Assembly: GCF_900129705.1 (NCBI RefSeq)
Contig: NZ_FQWO01000001.1
Coordinates: forward strand, 1 to 64,000
DNA length: 64,000 nucleotides
Source of the DNA: Flavobacterium granuli
GTDB lineage: Bacteria > Bacteroidota > Bacteroidia > Flavobacteriales > Flavobacteriaceae
Reading direction: 5' to 3'
The translations under genes were made by a program, and so were the position numbers. This document shows positions 18,558 to 30,000 of the stretch, piece after piece. The first letter of the stretch is position 1, and each line of letters starts with the position of its first letter. The notes under the pieces were generated by a model. It saw nothing but the letters and a program-made list of their open reading frames with translations. It made no database searches and had not been told where the DNA came from.

Positions 18558-19730
18558 TTAATTTTTAATGGCTTCTTGAATACTGATTTTATCCCCATTT
18601 TTAAACGCAACTAAAAAAGCTGAATTATATCCTTTGGCTTTTGCTTCTTCTAACAGTTTTTTTGACTCGTTATAATCCGGGGTTTCACCATACATGTATT
18701 TATACATTTTATCATCATACTGCATTGTTACGTTCCTCAAGCCATTAAAATTTCGAGGCAGTAAATCCATTTTTCTGGAGCTTACTGCAATCTGTACTTT
18801 AAAAAGAGTATTAGAATCAGCTGCCTTTCCTGATGTTTTTTTATCTACAATCACCGCTTGAGTGTTTTTGGTTTTAACAAAGGCAGCACTGTCTTTGACA
18901 GCGGTTCCACTCACTTTCTGAGATGGTTTGACTTCAATAAAATCAGTCATTTCGTTACCAAAGAACTCATTTTTATAACTCACAATCGCTTCGGCTATCG
19001 CTTCTGCAATTTCATTTTGTCCACTTTCAGAATCCAATAAGTTTCCTTCGGCATAATTAGATATAAAACCTGTTTCCACCAAAACTCTTGGCATATATGC
19101 CTTATGAAGCACCATAAAAGGCGCTTGTTTGACCCCGCCTTGTCTTAACTTTTTTCCCAATCGGCCAAAACCCTCTTCAATTTTACTTGCCAAAGAAATA
19201 CTGTAATCTAAATATTCTTCTTGCATCAAAGTCATCCCAATCATCGTCTCAGGAGAATTTGGATCAAAACCTTCATATTTGGTTTTATAGTCTTTCTCCA
19301 ATGTAATAACGGAGTTCTCTTTTTTGGCAGCCTCTAAATTTGAAGCAATCTTATTCATCCCCATTACATAAGTTTCAGTTCCATCGGCAGCAGTATTTTT
19401 ATTGGCGTTGCAATGAATCGAAACAAAAATATTGGCATCGGCTCTATTGGCAATATTGGCTCTTTCGATCAAATCAATAAAAACGTCCGTTTTTCTAGTA
19501 TAGATTACATGAAAATTAGGTTTTTCTTCCAATATTTTCCCCACTTTTAACACAATAGCCAAAGCAATATTTTTCTCGATATGGCCATTATAAACCGCAC
19601 CAAAATCATGCGCTCCATGACCGGCATCTAAGGCAACTTTAAAAATATGGGATTGACTGTAGGAATTATAAGAGCCTATAATTATCAGAAAAATAAACAG
19701 TCCTTTAATTTTATGTAATAAACGCATCAA
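18558..19730 (-). CDS. N-acetylmuramoyl-L-alanine amidase (Amidase_3), copy 2
   Basis: 390 aa. Same architecture as the gene 50 bases downstream: signal peptide, VALDAGHGAHDFGAVYNGHI with the zinc His, SIHCNANKN, catalytic Glu in VLVETGFISNYAEG, linker, and a SPOR-like C-terminal domain (FKVQIAVSSRKMDLLPRNF, MYKYMYGETPDYNESKK). Both copies keep their active-site residues, so this is a tandem duplication with two apparently working enzymes rather than a decayed copy. It is divergent from the lptD-like gene. Confidence 0.92.
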   Translation of the reverse strand: MMRLLHKIKGLFIFLIIIGSYNSYSQSHIFKVALDAGHGAHDFGAVYNGHIEKNIALAIVLKVGKILEEKPNFHVIYTRKTDVFIDLIERANIANRADANIFVSIHCNANKNTAADGTETYVMGMNKIASNLEAAKKENSVITLEKDYKTKYEGFDPNSPETMIGMTLMQEEYLDYSISLASKIEEGFGRLGKKLRQGGVKQAPFMVLHKAYMPRVLVETGFISNYAEGNLLDSESGQNEIAEAIAEAIVSYKNEFFGNEMTDFIEVKPSQKVSGTAVKDSAAFVKTKNTQAVIVDKKTSGKAADSNTLFKVQIAVSSRKMDLLPRNFNGLRNVTMQYDDKMYKYMYGETPDYNESKKLLEEAKAKGYNSAFLVAFKNGDKISIQEAIKN

Positions 19731-19806
19731 AAAATAAATTTAATTAAAACACTATGGCTATATATCTTCGTATTTGATTATTTTTGACAAAAAATAATCT
19801 GTAAGT

Positions 19807-22560
19807 TTGACACTTCAAAAAACAAGCCATAATTTTACAAAAATAGCATTTAAACCTTTGCAGACAAACTTATTTAATATCGTTTTGATATCCTTTTTCC
19901 TAACAATTGGATACGGTAAGACCTACGCACAAGATATCTCCAAAAAAAAGACAGCAATTTCTGCTAAAAAACAAGCAAACACTCCTAATTTAGAAGTGAC
20001 AACAGCTAATAAAACTATATTAGAACAAAAAAAACAACTCGATACTGTCCCAAAAAAAGACAGCATCAAGCCCAAAAAAGCTTTTCTTGACGGCAAGGTA
20101 AAATATAAAGCGAATCAATTTGTAAAAATTGACCAAAAGAAAAAACTGATTACCTTATACGACAAAGCCGAACTTTATTACCAGGATGTTGAATTAAAGT
20201 CGGGAATAATTGTCATGGATTATGAAAAAAATGAAGTTTATGCCGGCCGAATTAAAGATTCTACAGGCAAGTTTACCCAATATCCCAATTTCAAACAAGG
20301 CGCTAACGAAGTAGAACCAGATTCTATTCGGTTTAATTTTAAAACCAAAAAAGCCATAATTTGGAATTCCAGATCAGATCAAGGCGAATTTAAAGTAAAA
20401 GCCGCAATTACTAAAAAAGAAAATGATTCCGTTTACTTTTTAAAAGGCGCTCGTTTTACGACTTCTAAAGATGTTGACAATCCTGAATATTATTTCCAAA
20501 CCAGTAAGGTAAAATTCATCCCCGGAAAAAAAGTAATAACCGGCTTAACCAACATGGTTATTGCCAATGTACCTACCCCTATAGCCCTGCCGTTTGCCTA
20601 TTTCCCAATGAGCAAAGAAACCAGTATTTCCGGACTTATTTTGCCTAGTTATAACGACTCAAACGATCGAGGTTTTTCGTTGCAAAATGGTGGTTATTAT
20701 TTTGCCCTAAATGAACATTATGATTTGACCGTTTTAGGAGACTATTATACCAATGGCAGTTATGGTATGCGATTTGAGTCCTCTTATGCCAAACGATACA
20801 AATTTCGTGGAAATGTCAATATCAGGTTTGAAAATCTAATCAGTAGCGAAAGAGGCTATCCTGATTATTCAAAACAACGCATTTACAACATTCAATGGTC
20901 GCATTCCAGAGATGCAAAAGCAAACCCAAATTCGAGTTTCTCCGCTTCGGTGAATCTTGGAAGTAGTAAATATTTTAAACAATCGATAAATCTGGCAAAT
21001 GTTGGTTCTAATCTAAACAATACCTTAAGTTCGTCTGTATCTTATTCTAAAACGTTCAATTCTGTTCCACAGGTCAGAATGTCCTTATCAGCAACACATT
21101 CCCAAAATACCCAATCTGAAGTAATCAACATGACCTTGCCTACACTACAACTTAGTGTGGATCGTATCTATCCTTTTGTTGGAAAAGATGCCGTTAAAAA
21201 AGGTTTTTTCAAAAACATCAATTTACAATACAATTTAAACGGAAGAAACAGTATCACGACAACTGACTCGCTTTTCTTCAAGCCTCAGATGTTTAGAGAT
21301 GCAAAAGTAGGTTTACAACACAGTATCCCTTTGAGTACCAATTTTAAATTATTCAAATACTTCAGCGCTTCCACTTCAGTAAATTATGAAGAAATCTGGT
21401 ACGCCAAAACCATAGAAAGAAGCTACGACACAGATCAAAGCAAAGTGGTCGATAAAGTAGTAAGCGGTTTTGACGCTTTTAGAACCTACTCTTTTTCATC
21501 AAGCATAGGAACTACCATTTATGGAACTTTCAACTTTGGTGAAGACAAAAAAATAAAATCCATCAGGCACGTCATGCGTCCGTCTGCCTCTTATGGCTAT
21601 ACGCCAAGCTTTGAAAAATACTATGATACCTATGATACGGATGCCTCTGGAACCATGACAAAGCAGTATTCCCGTTTTGAAGGTGGAATTTTTGGCGCTC
21701 CCGGTTTAAATCGCTCTAACAATGTAGGTTTTAGTTTGAGTAACACTTTTGAAGCTAAGGTAACCGATAAGGATAGTACTAAAGTGGAACCTAAAAAAAT
21801 CATGTTACTGAACAACTTAAACTTATCCACCAGTTATAATCTGGACGCTGACGGTAAGACTTCGCTTGCCTGGTCACCAGTACGAGTTAGTGGAGGAACA
21901 CAATTATTTCAGAACAAAATGAATGTCAATTTTGGAGCTACCTTAGATCCGTATGCGATTGACAATTCCGGCAACCGAATGAATCTCTACAACATCAATA
22001 ACGGTGGTAGTTTATTTAGAATGACCAGTGCCAATATGACCTTAAATTATTCTCTTTCGAGCAAAGATAAAGACAACAAGAAAGACAAAAACAAGGACAG
22101 TCAGACCCAAAGAAACGGAGGCCGTGAAGATGATCTTTTTGGAAGCAATACCGTTCTAAATGACAGAAGGAGCCAATTTGACGGAGAAGAAGAAGAAGGT
22201 GAAGATCAAATTTCGGAATTTTTCAGATCTAAATTGCCTTGGGACATGACATTTGCCTATTCATTGACTTATGGAAACAACAATAGGGAGAAAAAAATCA
22301 TAGGGAATTCTATCATGATTTCTGCAAATGCCGATTTAACACCTAAATGGAAAGCCGGAATTTCAACAGGTTACGACTTTGTTCAAAACGGAGTTACCTT
22401 TACACAGTTGCGTTTTGAGAGAGATTTATTGAGCTGGAGAATGGATTTCAATTGGACTCCATTTGGCGATAATGCAAACTGGGGTTTCTTTATAGGAATA
22501 AAATCAGGTGTGTTGAGCGATATCAAATGGGACAAAAGAAGCCGAAACGTTTCCCGCTAA
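19807..22560 (+). CDS. lptD: LPS-assembly outer-membrane protein, LptD-like
   Basis: About 917 aa. The N-terminal OstA/LptA-like region (about 85-230: KYKANQFVKIDQKKKLITLY, VYAGRIKDSTGKF) precedes a long beta-barrel region with alternating hydrophobic residues and the conserved IALPFAYFPMSKETSISGLI. It ends in an outer-membrane-type strand. This is the Bacteroidota form of LptD, which places lipopolysaccharide in the outer leaflet. The start is uncertain: there is no ATG near the front. A TTG at 19807 gives MTLQKTSHNF; a second TTG at 19858 would give a compact signal peptide (MQTNLFNIVLISFFLTIGYG). Confidence 0.82.
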   Translation: MTLQKTSHNFTKIAFKPLQTNLFNIVLISFFLTIGYGKTYAQDISKKKTAISAKKQANTPNLEVTTANKTILEQKKQLDTVPKKDSIKPKKAFLDGKVKYKANQFVKIDQKKKLITLYDKAELYYQDVELKSGIIVMDYEKNEVYAGRIKDSTGKFTQYPNFKQGANEVEPDSIRFNFKTKKAIIWNSRSDQGEFKVKAAITKKENDSVYFLKGARFTTSKDVDNPEYYFQTSKVKFIPGKKVITGLTNMVIANVPTPIALPFAYFPMSKETSISGLILPSYNDSNDRGFSLQNGGYYFALNEHYDLTVLGDYYTNGSYGMRFESSYAKRYKFRGNVNIRFENLISSERGYPDYSKQRIYNIQWSHSRDAKANPNSSFSASVNLGSSKYFKQSINLANVGSNLNNTLSSSVSYSKTFNSVPQVRMSLSATHSQNTQSEVINMTLPTLQLSVDRIYPFVGKDAVKKGFFKNINLQYNLNGRNSITTTDSLFFKPQMFRDAKVGLQHSIPLSTNFKLFKYFSASTSVNYEEIWYAKTIERSYDTDQSKVVDKVVSGFDAFRTYSFSSSIGTTIYGTFNFGEDKKIKSIRHVMRPSASYGYTPSFEKYYDTYDTDASGTMTKQYSRFEGGIFGAPGLNRSNNVGFSLSNTFEAKVTDKDSTKVEPKKIMLLNNLNLSTSYNLDADGKTSLAWSPVRVSGGTQLFQNKMNVNFGATLDPYAIDNSGNRMNLYNINNGGSLFRMTSANMTLNYSLSSKDKDNKKDKNKDSQTQRNGGREDDLFGSNTVLNDRRSQFDGEEEEGEDQISEFFRSKLPWDMTFAYSLTYGNNNREKKIIGNSIMISANADLTPKWKAGISTGYDFVQNGVTFTQLRFERDLLSWRMDFNWTPFGDNANWGFFIGIKSGVLSDIKWDKRSRNVSR

Positions 22561-22630
22561 TTCTATAATTGTATAAGCTAATTTCGAATTATAACAAATT
22601 CATTTTCTAAACCAATTAATCTACTTTATC

Positions 22631-23011
22631 ATGAAAAAAATAATTTTTACCGAGAAAGCCCCTGCTCCTATTGGCCCATACAACCAAGCCGTAATTAAAG
22701 GAAATACACTTTATACCTCTGGCCAGATTGCTATTAATCCGGAAACTGGCGAGCTGAATGTAGCCAATATAGAAGCCGAAACTGCGCAAGTAATGGAAAA
22801 CATGAAAGCTGTACTAGAAGCAGCCGGAATGAGCTTTGAAAACGTTGTGAAAACGACTATATTCATTATGGACATGAATGATTTTGCAAGTATCAACACG
22901 GTTTATGGATCTTATTTTAACGAAACCACCGCTCCGGCCCGTGAAACTGTTCAAGTAGCCGGCCTGCCAAAGAATGTCAACGTAGAGATCTCTATGATTG
23001 CTATTCTATAA
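22631..23011 (+). CDS. ridA: RidA-family enamine/imine deaminase
   Basis: 126 aa. RidA hydrolyses reactive 2-aminoacrylate and related enamines released by PLP enzymes. The typical N-terminus (APAPIGPYNQAV), TSGQIAINPETGEL, and the key Arg104 in APARETVQVAGLPK are all present, with normal length. It lies 70 bases after the lptD-like gene and is followed by a strong terminator. Confidence 0.93.
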   Translation: MKKIIFTEKAPAPIGPYNQAVIKGNTLYTSGQIAINPETGELNVANIEAETAQVMENMKAVLEAAGMSFENVVKTTIFIMDMNDFASINTVYGSYFNETTAPARETVQVAGLPKNVNVEISMIAIL

Positions 23012-23045
23012 TACTGCTGGCAAACTTCATAAATACAATCTAAAG

Positions 23046-23080
23046 AAAATGTCCCTGCTAAAAACGGGACATTTTTTTTT
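23046..23080 (+). terminator. Terminator after ridA
   Basis: AAAATGTCCC / GGGACATTTT stem with a 10-base loop followed by nine or more T. Confidence 0.85.
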
Positions 23081-23100
23081 GCTAAGCACTTCTTTAAAAC

Positions 23101-23136
23101 AAAAAAACCGTTTCATCTACAGAAACGGTTTTTAGT
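23101..23136 (-). terminator. Terminator after mgsA
   Basis: AAACCGTTTC / GAAACGGTTT stem, 7-base loop, A-run to the left giving a T-tract on the minus strand, 20 bases beyond the mgsA stop. Confidence 0.8.
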
Positions 23137-23156
23137 TTTATAAAAATATAAATAGG

Positions 23157-23534
23157 CTATAATTTCGATAGTATTGCGTTCAATACCAACTGAGCAGTAG
23201 CTTCATTAGTCGCTATTGGCACATTGTGAACATCACATACCCGAAGCAACATATTGATATCCACTTCGTGGGCATGACTTGCCAGTGGATCTTTGAAAAA
23301 CAAAACCAATTTGGTTTTCCCTTCGGCGACTCTTGCTGCTATTTGAGCATCTCCACCCATGGGTCCAGAAAGCATTTTTTTTACTTTAAATCCAGCTTTC
23401 TCGGCTTTGCTTCCCGTTGTCCCGGTAGCTATGAGTTTAATCTTTACATTCTGTAATAGTTCATTGTTTTTATTTAAAAACTGAACCATATCCACTTTTT
23501 TGCCATCGTGCGCAATAATCGCGATCTCCATCAT
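23157..23534 (-). CDS. mgsA: Methylglyoxal synthase
   Basis: 125 aa. Converts dihydroxyacetone phosphate to methylglyoxal and phosphate, a bypass of lower glycolysis. Motifs are IAHDGKK near the start, TGTTG, the catalytic Asp62 in SGPMGGDAQ, and the FFKDPLASHAHEVDI phosphate and active-site segment. I start it at 23534 (MMEIAIIAHDGKK), 8 bases after the upstream stop; a frame open further upstream overlaps the kinase gene and adds non-family residues. It is probably last in the pfkA-gapA-kinase cluster. Confidence 0.93.
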   Translation of the reverse strand: MMEIAIIAHDGKKVDMVQFLNKNNELLQNVKIKLIATGTTGSKAEKAGFKVKKMLSGPMGGDAQIAARVAEGKTKLVLFFKDPLASHAHEVDINMLLRVCDVHNVPIATNEATAQLVLNAILSKL

Positions 23535-23541
23535 TGAATCT

Positions 23542-24396
23542 CTATTGTTTATTAGCAATATGGTAAGCAATCAGTCCATCTATAGGTCTTCTTAGTACAT
23601 TACCTAGCTGCAACTCATATTTATCAAATGTTTGTTGCAATTCATCTTTCAAATAGAAAGCAATAGAACCTACAAAATGCACGGGAACTTCTTTGCAATT
23701 ATCAAATTGTCGGATATAATTTTTTACGAAAGACTTCATTCCTTTGAGAATAATTTTCTTGCAGAATTCAGAATCTTTATGTTGAATTAAAAACTTGGCA
23801 AAGGTTGCCAAATAAGCATTTGGATTAGGCTCTTTGTACAATTTATTCTTAATAAAATCAGGATCTAAATCGTATTCTTTTTCAAACTGCTGTGCCAATT
23901 CTTTTGGCATTTTATTGAAATAGTATTTTCTTATCAATTCTTTTCCAAAAACATTACCGCTACAATCATCCATAACAATATAGCCTAAGGATTGTACTTT
24001 TTGATGCAATTCTTTTCCATCAAAATAACTACAGTTAGAACCCGTACCTAAAATACTGACAATCGCTTCTTGTCCTTTAGGAGTTGTTGCATATACCGCT
24101 GCATAGGTATCTTCTTCTACAGATATAATTGCATTAGGGAAATAAGCTTGAAAAATTTGCGATAGCGCAATTTTCATTCTATCAGTTCCGCAACCTGCGC
24201 CATAAAAAAATAAATGAGTCGCCTCATTTTTATTTTGTAAAATATCAAAACGATCATTCAATCGCTTAACAATTTCACTACTATCAAGAGTTTCCGGATT
24301 CAACCCCAATGTTTGGGTGGTAAACAATACTTTCCCCTCATCATCTATTGCGATCCAATCGGCTTTGGTTGAACCACTATCAACTATTAATCTCAT
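23542..24396 (-). CDS. BadF/BadG-type ATPase, N-acetylglucosamine-kinase-like
   Basis: 284 aa of the ASKHA (actin/hexokinase) fold. Phosphate-1 loop DSGSTKADWIAID is at 5-17, the second phosphate motif is SILGTGSNCSYFDG, and MDDCSGNVFGKELI follows. In this family it may phosphorylate N-acetylglucosamine or another amino sugar. Neighbouring gapA, pfkA and mgsA suggest sugar catabolism, but the substrate is not known. Confidence 0.8.
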   Translation of the reverse strand: MRLIVDSGSTKADWIAIDDEGKVLFTTQTLGLNPETLDSSEIVKRLNDRFDILQNKNEATHLFFYGAGCGTDRMKIALSQIFQAYFPNAIISVEEDTYAAVYATTPKGQEAIVSILGTGSNCSYFDGKELHQKVQSLGYIVMDDCSGNVFGKELIRKYYFNKMPKELAQQFEKEYDLDPDFIKNKLYKEPNPNAYLATFAKFLIQHKDSEFCKKIILKGMKSFVKNYIRQFDNCKEVPVHFVGSIAFYLKDELQQTFDKYELQLGNVLRRPIDGLIAYHIANKQ

Positions 24397-24460
24397 TTTT
24401 TTGGTTTTTAGGTTTCGTTTTTTCTATTCCAAATAATTGATATTCAGGAAAGTAAAAAAT

Positions 24461-24497
24461 AAAATCCCGTTAATCACCAAAGATAACGGGATTTTGT
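24461..24497 (-). terminator. Terminator after gapA
   Basis: AAAATCCCGTTA / TAACGGGATTTT stem, 12 bp, on the minus strand 14 bases after the gapA stop. The kinase and mgsA therefore may be read through or have their own promoter. Confidence 0.8.
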
Positions 24498-24509
24498 AAA
24501 TATAGATAA

Positions 24510-25520
<1,011 letters not shown>

Positions 25521-25595
25521 TTAATTTTTGTTTATTTTCCTTTTCTATTAACTCCTTTAAAGTCTAATTTCCTCACAATAAACTTCAATATATTC

Positions 25596-26582
25596 TTATG
25601 TTGACATGATATCCGAAACTCGCAATAATTCTCTATCAATTTCAGATTTTCCTTTTATAGCTTGCTCCAATGGCGTAAGATTTACTTTGTCATTTTGTAA
25701 ACCCACCATGTAATTTGATTTTCCTTCTAATAAAGATTCGACTGCTTTCACACCTAATCTACTGGCTAAAACTCTGTCGAAACAAGAAGGCGAACCTCCG
25801 CGCTGCATATGACCCAAAACTGAAACTCTTACATCATATTCAGGCAAATTGGCCTCTACGTAATCTTTTAATTCAAATACGTTTTTACCTATTTTATCGC
25901 CTTCGGCGATTACGACAATACTGGATGACTTTCCGGAAGCTTTACTTTTTTGTAAAGATTCCAACAGTCGATCTAATCCTAAATTCTCCTCTGGTATAAG
26001 AATTTCTTCGGCTCCTGCTCCAATACCGGCATTCAAAGCAATGTGACCTGCATCTCTTCCCATAACTTCTACAAAAAATAGTCGGTTATGTGAACTTGCC
26101 GTATCTCTAATTTTATCGATTACTTCAACAACTGTATTCAATGCGGTATCGTAACCCAAAGTATGACTCGTACCGAAGATGTCATTATCAATGGTACCCG
26201 GAATTCCCATTATTGGAAAATCAAATTCAGAATTAAAAAGCAATCCTCCGGTAAATGTTCCGTCTCCACCAATAACCACTAAGGCATCAATTCCGGCTTT
26301 CAAAAGATTCTCATGTGCTTTTGTTCTACCTTCCGGCGTTTTAAAATCAAGAGAACGAGCCGATTTTAAAACCGTCCCTCCTTTATTAACAATATTATTT
26401 ACGCTTCGAGGTCCCATTTCCTTGAAGTCACCTTCAATCATACCTTGATATCCTCTATAAATCCCGATGCATTCTATATTATGATAAGCGCAAGTTCGAA
26501 CAACTGATCGAATAGCAGCATTCATCCCAGGAGAATCTCCTCCGGATGTAAGAACACCTATTTTTTTTATTGTTTTTTGCAT
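25596..26582 (-). CDS. pfkA: ATP-dependent 6-phosphofructokinase
   Basis: 328 aa. Phosphorylates fructose 6-phosphate, the committed step of glycolysis. Motifs: LTSGGDSPGMNAAIR at 11-25, ATP-binding GGDGTF at 105-110, catalytic GIPGTIDND at 126-134 with Asp132, EVMGRDAGHIAL, and LGHMQRGGSPSCFDR. GGDGT, with Gly after Asp, indicates ATP rather than pyrophosphate as phosphoryl donor. First gene of the glycolysis cluster, with a promoter-like site just upstream. Confidence 0.97.
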   Translation of the reverse strand: MQKTIKKIGVLTSGGDSPGMNAAIRSVVRTCAYHNIECIGIYRGYQGMIEGDFKEMGPRSVNNIVNKGGTVLKSARSLDFKTPEGRTKAHENLLKAGIDALVVIGGDGTFTGGLLFNSEFDFPIMGIPGTIDNDIFGTSHTLGYDTALNTVVEVIDKIRDTASSHNRLFFVEVMGRDAGHIALNAGIGAGAEEILIPEENLGLDRLLESLQKSKASGKSSSIVVIAEGDKIGKNVFELKDYVEANLPEYDVRVSVLGHMQRGGSPSCFDRVLASRLGVKAVESLLEGKSNYMVGLQNDKVNLTPLEQAIKGKSEIDRELLRVSDIMST

Positions 26583-26609
26583 TATTTAAGTATTAAAGTG
26601 TAAAACTAG

Positions 26610-26617
26610 CAAACATA
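26610..26617 (-). promoter_or_regulatory. -7 element of the pfkA promoter
   Basis: On the minus strand the site reads TATGTTTG, an exact TAnnTTTG, 28 bases before the pfkA ATG. The upstream element is weaker (CTG, 23-base spacer). Confidence 0.5.
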
Positions 26618-26698
26618 ATACAGTTATAATGCTATGTTTTCAGTAAATTAAAAAGCTCTCTCAAATTCAAACGTTTTCGTTGATAAGTTTATTCCAAA

Positions 26699-26729
26699 TT
26701 AAAAAAACGAACTAAGCTTCAGTTCGTTA
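26699..26729 (-). terminator. Terminator-like hairpin, distal to tamB-like gene
   Basis: AACGAACT / AGTTCGTT stem with a 7-base loop; on the minus strand it is followed by a run of seven T. It lies about 290 bases past the tamB-like stop and before the pfkA promoter. Confidence 0.65.
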
Positions 26730-27017
26730 ATTCAATAAATTAGCTGATGCTAAAACTGTCCACATTTTAGATTATTCAACATTTGAAGACCACTTTTGCT
26801 TAACAGCTACACGCTATTGAAAAAAGAATTATTGGGAATCGAAGAAAGAAAAACTGCGTTTTTTTTAACGAACGATTTTCTTTTCAGTAAAAAAAACATT
26901 TAAAGTTACTGATAAAATCATTCCAAAAACACTTTTTCACAGCGAAAAGACTAACTATTTAGCTCAATTACTGCAGAATGCAGAAACTACATTACATTAA
27001 CAATAAAATAGCTATTA

Positions 27018-30000
27018 TCAATCCTCTTTCCTAATCACAGCCTCTTTATTCTCAGGTACTTTTTCTTTCTTAGGGCTTTTTGGTTTTGAAAAATTGATGT
27101 ATTCAGGAGCCAGATTAGAATCTTGAAATTGATCCGTAATGATGTTTTCTTTGCCTAGCTGATGCTTTTTGAAAATTTTATTAATCAATTCTTTAAAAGT
27201 ATCAAAATCGACCTCATAAGAGACTCCTAACCCTTGCGTATAGCCGATACCCTGGCCGACATAATTAATATCATTCTCCCTGTTAAACAAGCGCAGATTC
27301 ATTGTTCCATCCTCATTAACTCTATACAGTACTTCTAAATCTCCAACAATAGCAGATTCATTGATTCCTCCAAATGGAACCCCCACTTTTCCGTTTATGG
27401 TAATTCTTTCATTCACTTTTGAAGAAATGGTAGCTACAAATCGGCCGTCAGTTTCTTTTCCAATTCTTCTATCAGCAGAAATATAATTCAATCCCACCTT
27501 GAATTTTTCATCCTCGGATTTTATGATCCCTCCCAACAAACTGGATGCTGTTTCGAACAAACTTCCTGAAATATCAGATTGACTTACCCCTTCAGGACTC
27601 AAGAAACCGCCTGACGACAAGAGATACAAAGCCTGAGTTTGTCTCACGTCCTTATCATTCAATTTATATTGAATTTCAGATTTCAATACATTACTCACCG
27701 TTGGGAATTCAATGTTAAAATCGGGTTCTGGACTCGCTAAATCCCCTCGAATACCAATCACTACATCAACTGGAACTTTTCTTTTAAAAGAAGAGTTTTC
27801 CAACAATACAGATGGATTTGCAATCGTTTTATATACCGCTTTAAGATTCAAAACCGCTTTCATAGGATCTCCAAACCATTCAATAGAGCCTCCTTTTTCT
27901 ACCAAGAACTTCTTGTCAATTAATCCACCATATTTAAAATTATAAGAACCCTCATACGCTTGAAAATTTCCCCACATGTTAAATCTTCCCAAGGTGTTGA
28001 TCTTGAACAATAAAGTACCATATCCTTTACCTTTCAACCCATGTCCTGAACTTCGGTCAAAAATCACTTCCACTTCGGCATCAGGAGTAATATCCAAATC
28101 AAATTCCAGCTCAAGACCTTTGTATTTTCGGGAATTTTCAACAATTCCTTTTTCAATATTATACTTTTCTTTTGCAGTCAAAAAATGAATAAAACTATTC
28201 TCACTCACACTTTCGGCGTCATTTATAGGAATTTTGAGTGTAGTCCCTTTTTCTGATTGCGCTTCAACTTTAATAAACAAACCATTGGTTGGCCCTTTTA
28301 TAGATGCCTCTCCATTTATAAATGCGGTACCATAATAGGCCGCATCTTCATGATCTTGTGTATTCAAAGCAAGTAGTTTCTTTGAATTTATGGTTAAATC
28401 CAACTTCCAGTCCGAAAAAACATCATGTTCAATACTTCCTTCCAAAGAACCTTTGGTATTGAACTTAGTATCTGTCAGAACATTGTTTCTAAATAAAAAC
28501 TTCTGCTCGGTCAAATCGACCACCGATCGATCATTTAATTCATAATCCACATTCAAATACGGAATGGTCATTCCTGTTTTTTCCAAATAAAGCCGTCCGT
28601 TAATTTTAGGTTTTTTTACATTTCCGCCTACGCTGGCATTTCCTGAAACATAGCCTCTAATATTAGAAAGCACATCTCCTCCTAAAGAACCCAAAACTCC
28701 CAAATTGAACTTATCAAACTTTAAATTCATGTCGAGAACCGCTTCCCTATTGACGATTTCAAAGTTCCCGTCGGCTTTGAAGGATTCCAGATTTCCATTT
28801 TCTAAGAAAGAGTTAATGGTGAATTTTTCAAGATTCTGATCCCCTTCAATACCGAATTTCAGCACGCCTAAATCGGTTTTATTAATGTTCAATTGATCAA
28901 TTGTCAATGAAGCCGTTGGTTTATAAACCGCATTATTTTGTTTAAAATTGACTTCTCCATTTATGTTTCCCCTAAACACAAATTGATCGTCAGCCGGTGT
29001 GATTTTAAACAGATCCACATCTTTAAAACTCAATTTCAAATCCTTATTAGAAACATCTTTTATATCTCCTTTAAGGGTTATCGCCTGATTTTCATGCGAT
29101 AATATTATATCATCAATTTTAAAATTTTTAAATGATTTATCAAAAACAATTTGGTTGTCAGGCGTATCTTTTTCATTCAAAAACCACAAATAATCTTTGA
29201 ATTTCATCTCAGATTTACTAATTCCCACAACATTATTATTATCCTTATTAATGGTGTGGTATAAATTCAGATTGAAATAATCTTGCCCTTTAGAACCGCC
29301 TTTAAATTCAGATCTAAAAAACAAGGTATCCTTCATTGTCACGTTTATCAAACTAAAATCCCGAACCTTATAATATTTAGTTTTAATGCTGTCCAACTCT
29401 ACATAAGCATTGTAAAGTGGGTTTTTATTGTCTATCGCAACCCTTATATTATCAAAAATATTTTTGGAAGCTACGATTTGTGGAGAGTTAAAATTAAGTT
29501 TAAACTCCTGGATATCCGATTTGATATTCCCCTTGACAACGGTATTAGAACCAATGGAAATTTCAGGATAAAAAAGCTCAATTATTTTACTGTAAATTGT
29601 AAAATTGAATTTCAAAAACTGCCCTTTATTTACCTTTTCCGGTTTAAAATTGGTGTATAAACTTCCTAAAGAGTTTTTCGCTAATTTGCCCAACTGATTG
29701 AACTGATATTTCCCCACTATTTCGCCTTCAATAATATCAGGAGAATTTATCGTAATGGTACGTACTTTCTCTTTATCAAAACTAGAATTGATATTGAAAT
29801 CATCAAAACTATAGGTATCTTTCTCATTTTGATAGGAAGTTTTTTGAATGTAAATATTCCCTTGAAGATCTTCAATTGTTTTTCCGGCAACCTGCACGAT
29901 AATATCTCCTTTAAAAAGGGAAACACTATCTTTAATAAAATTCAGCTTATGCAAATCGGCATTCTCAACATTGATATGAAAATCATACTTATTATCTTTC

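Larger units (their letters stand above)
26583..27017. other. Intergenic region between tamB-like gene and pfkA
   Basis: 435 AT-rich bases. It contains the pfkA promoter (-7 box at 26610-26617) and a hairpin at 26699-26728 that acts on the minus strand. Between that hairpin and the tamB-like stop at 27018 are about 290 bases with no supported ORF (only a 12-codon frame). They could be a long 3' UTR or an unrecognised small RNA. Confidence 0.5.
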
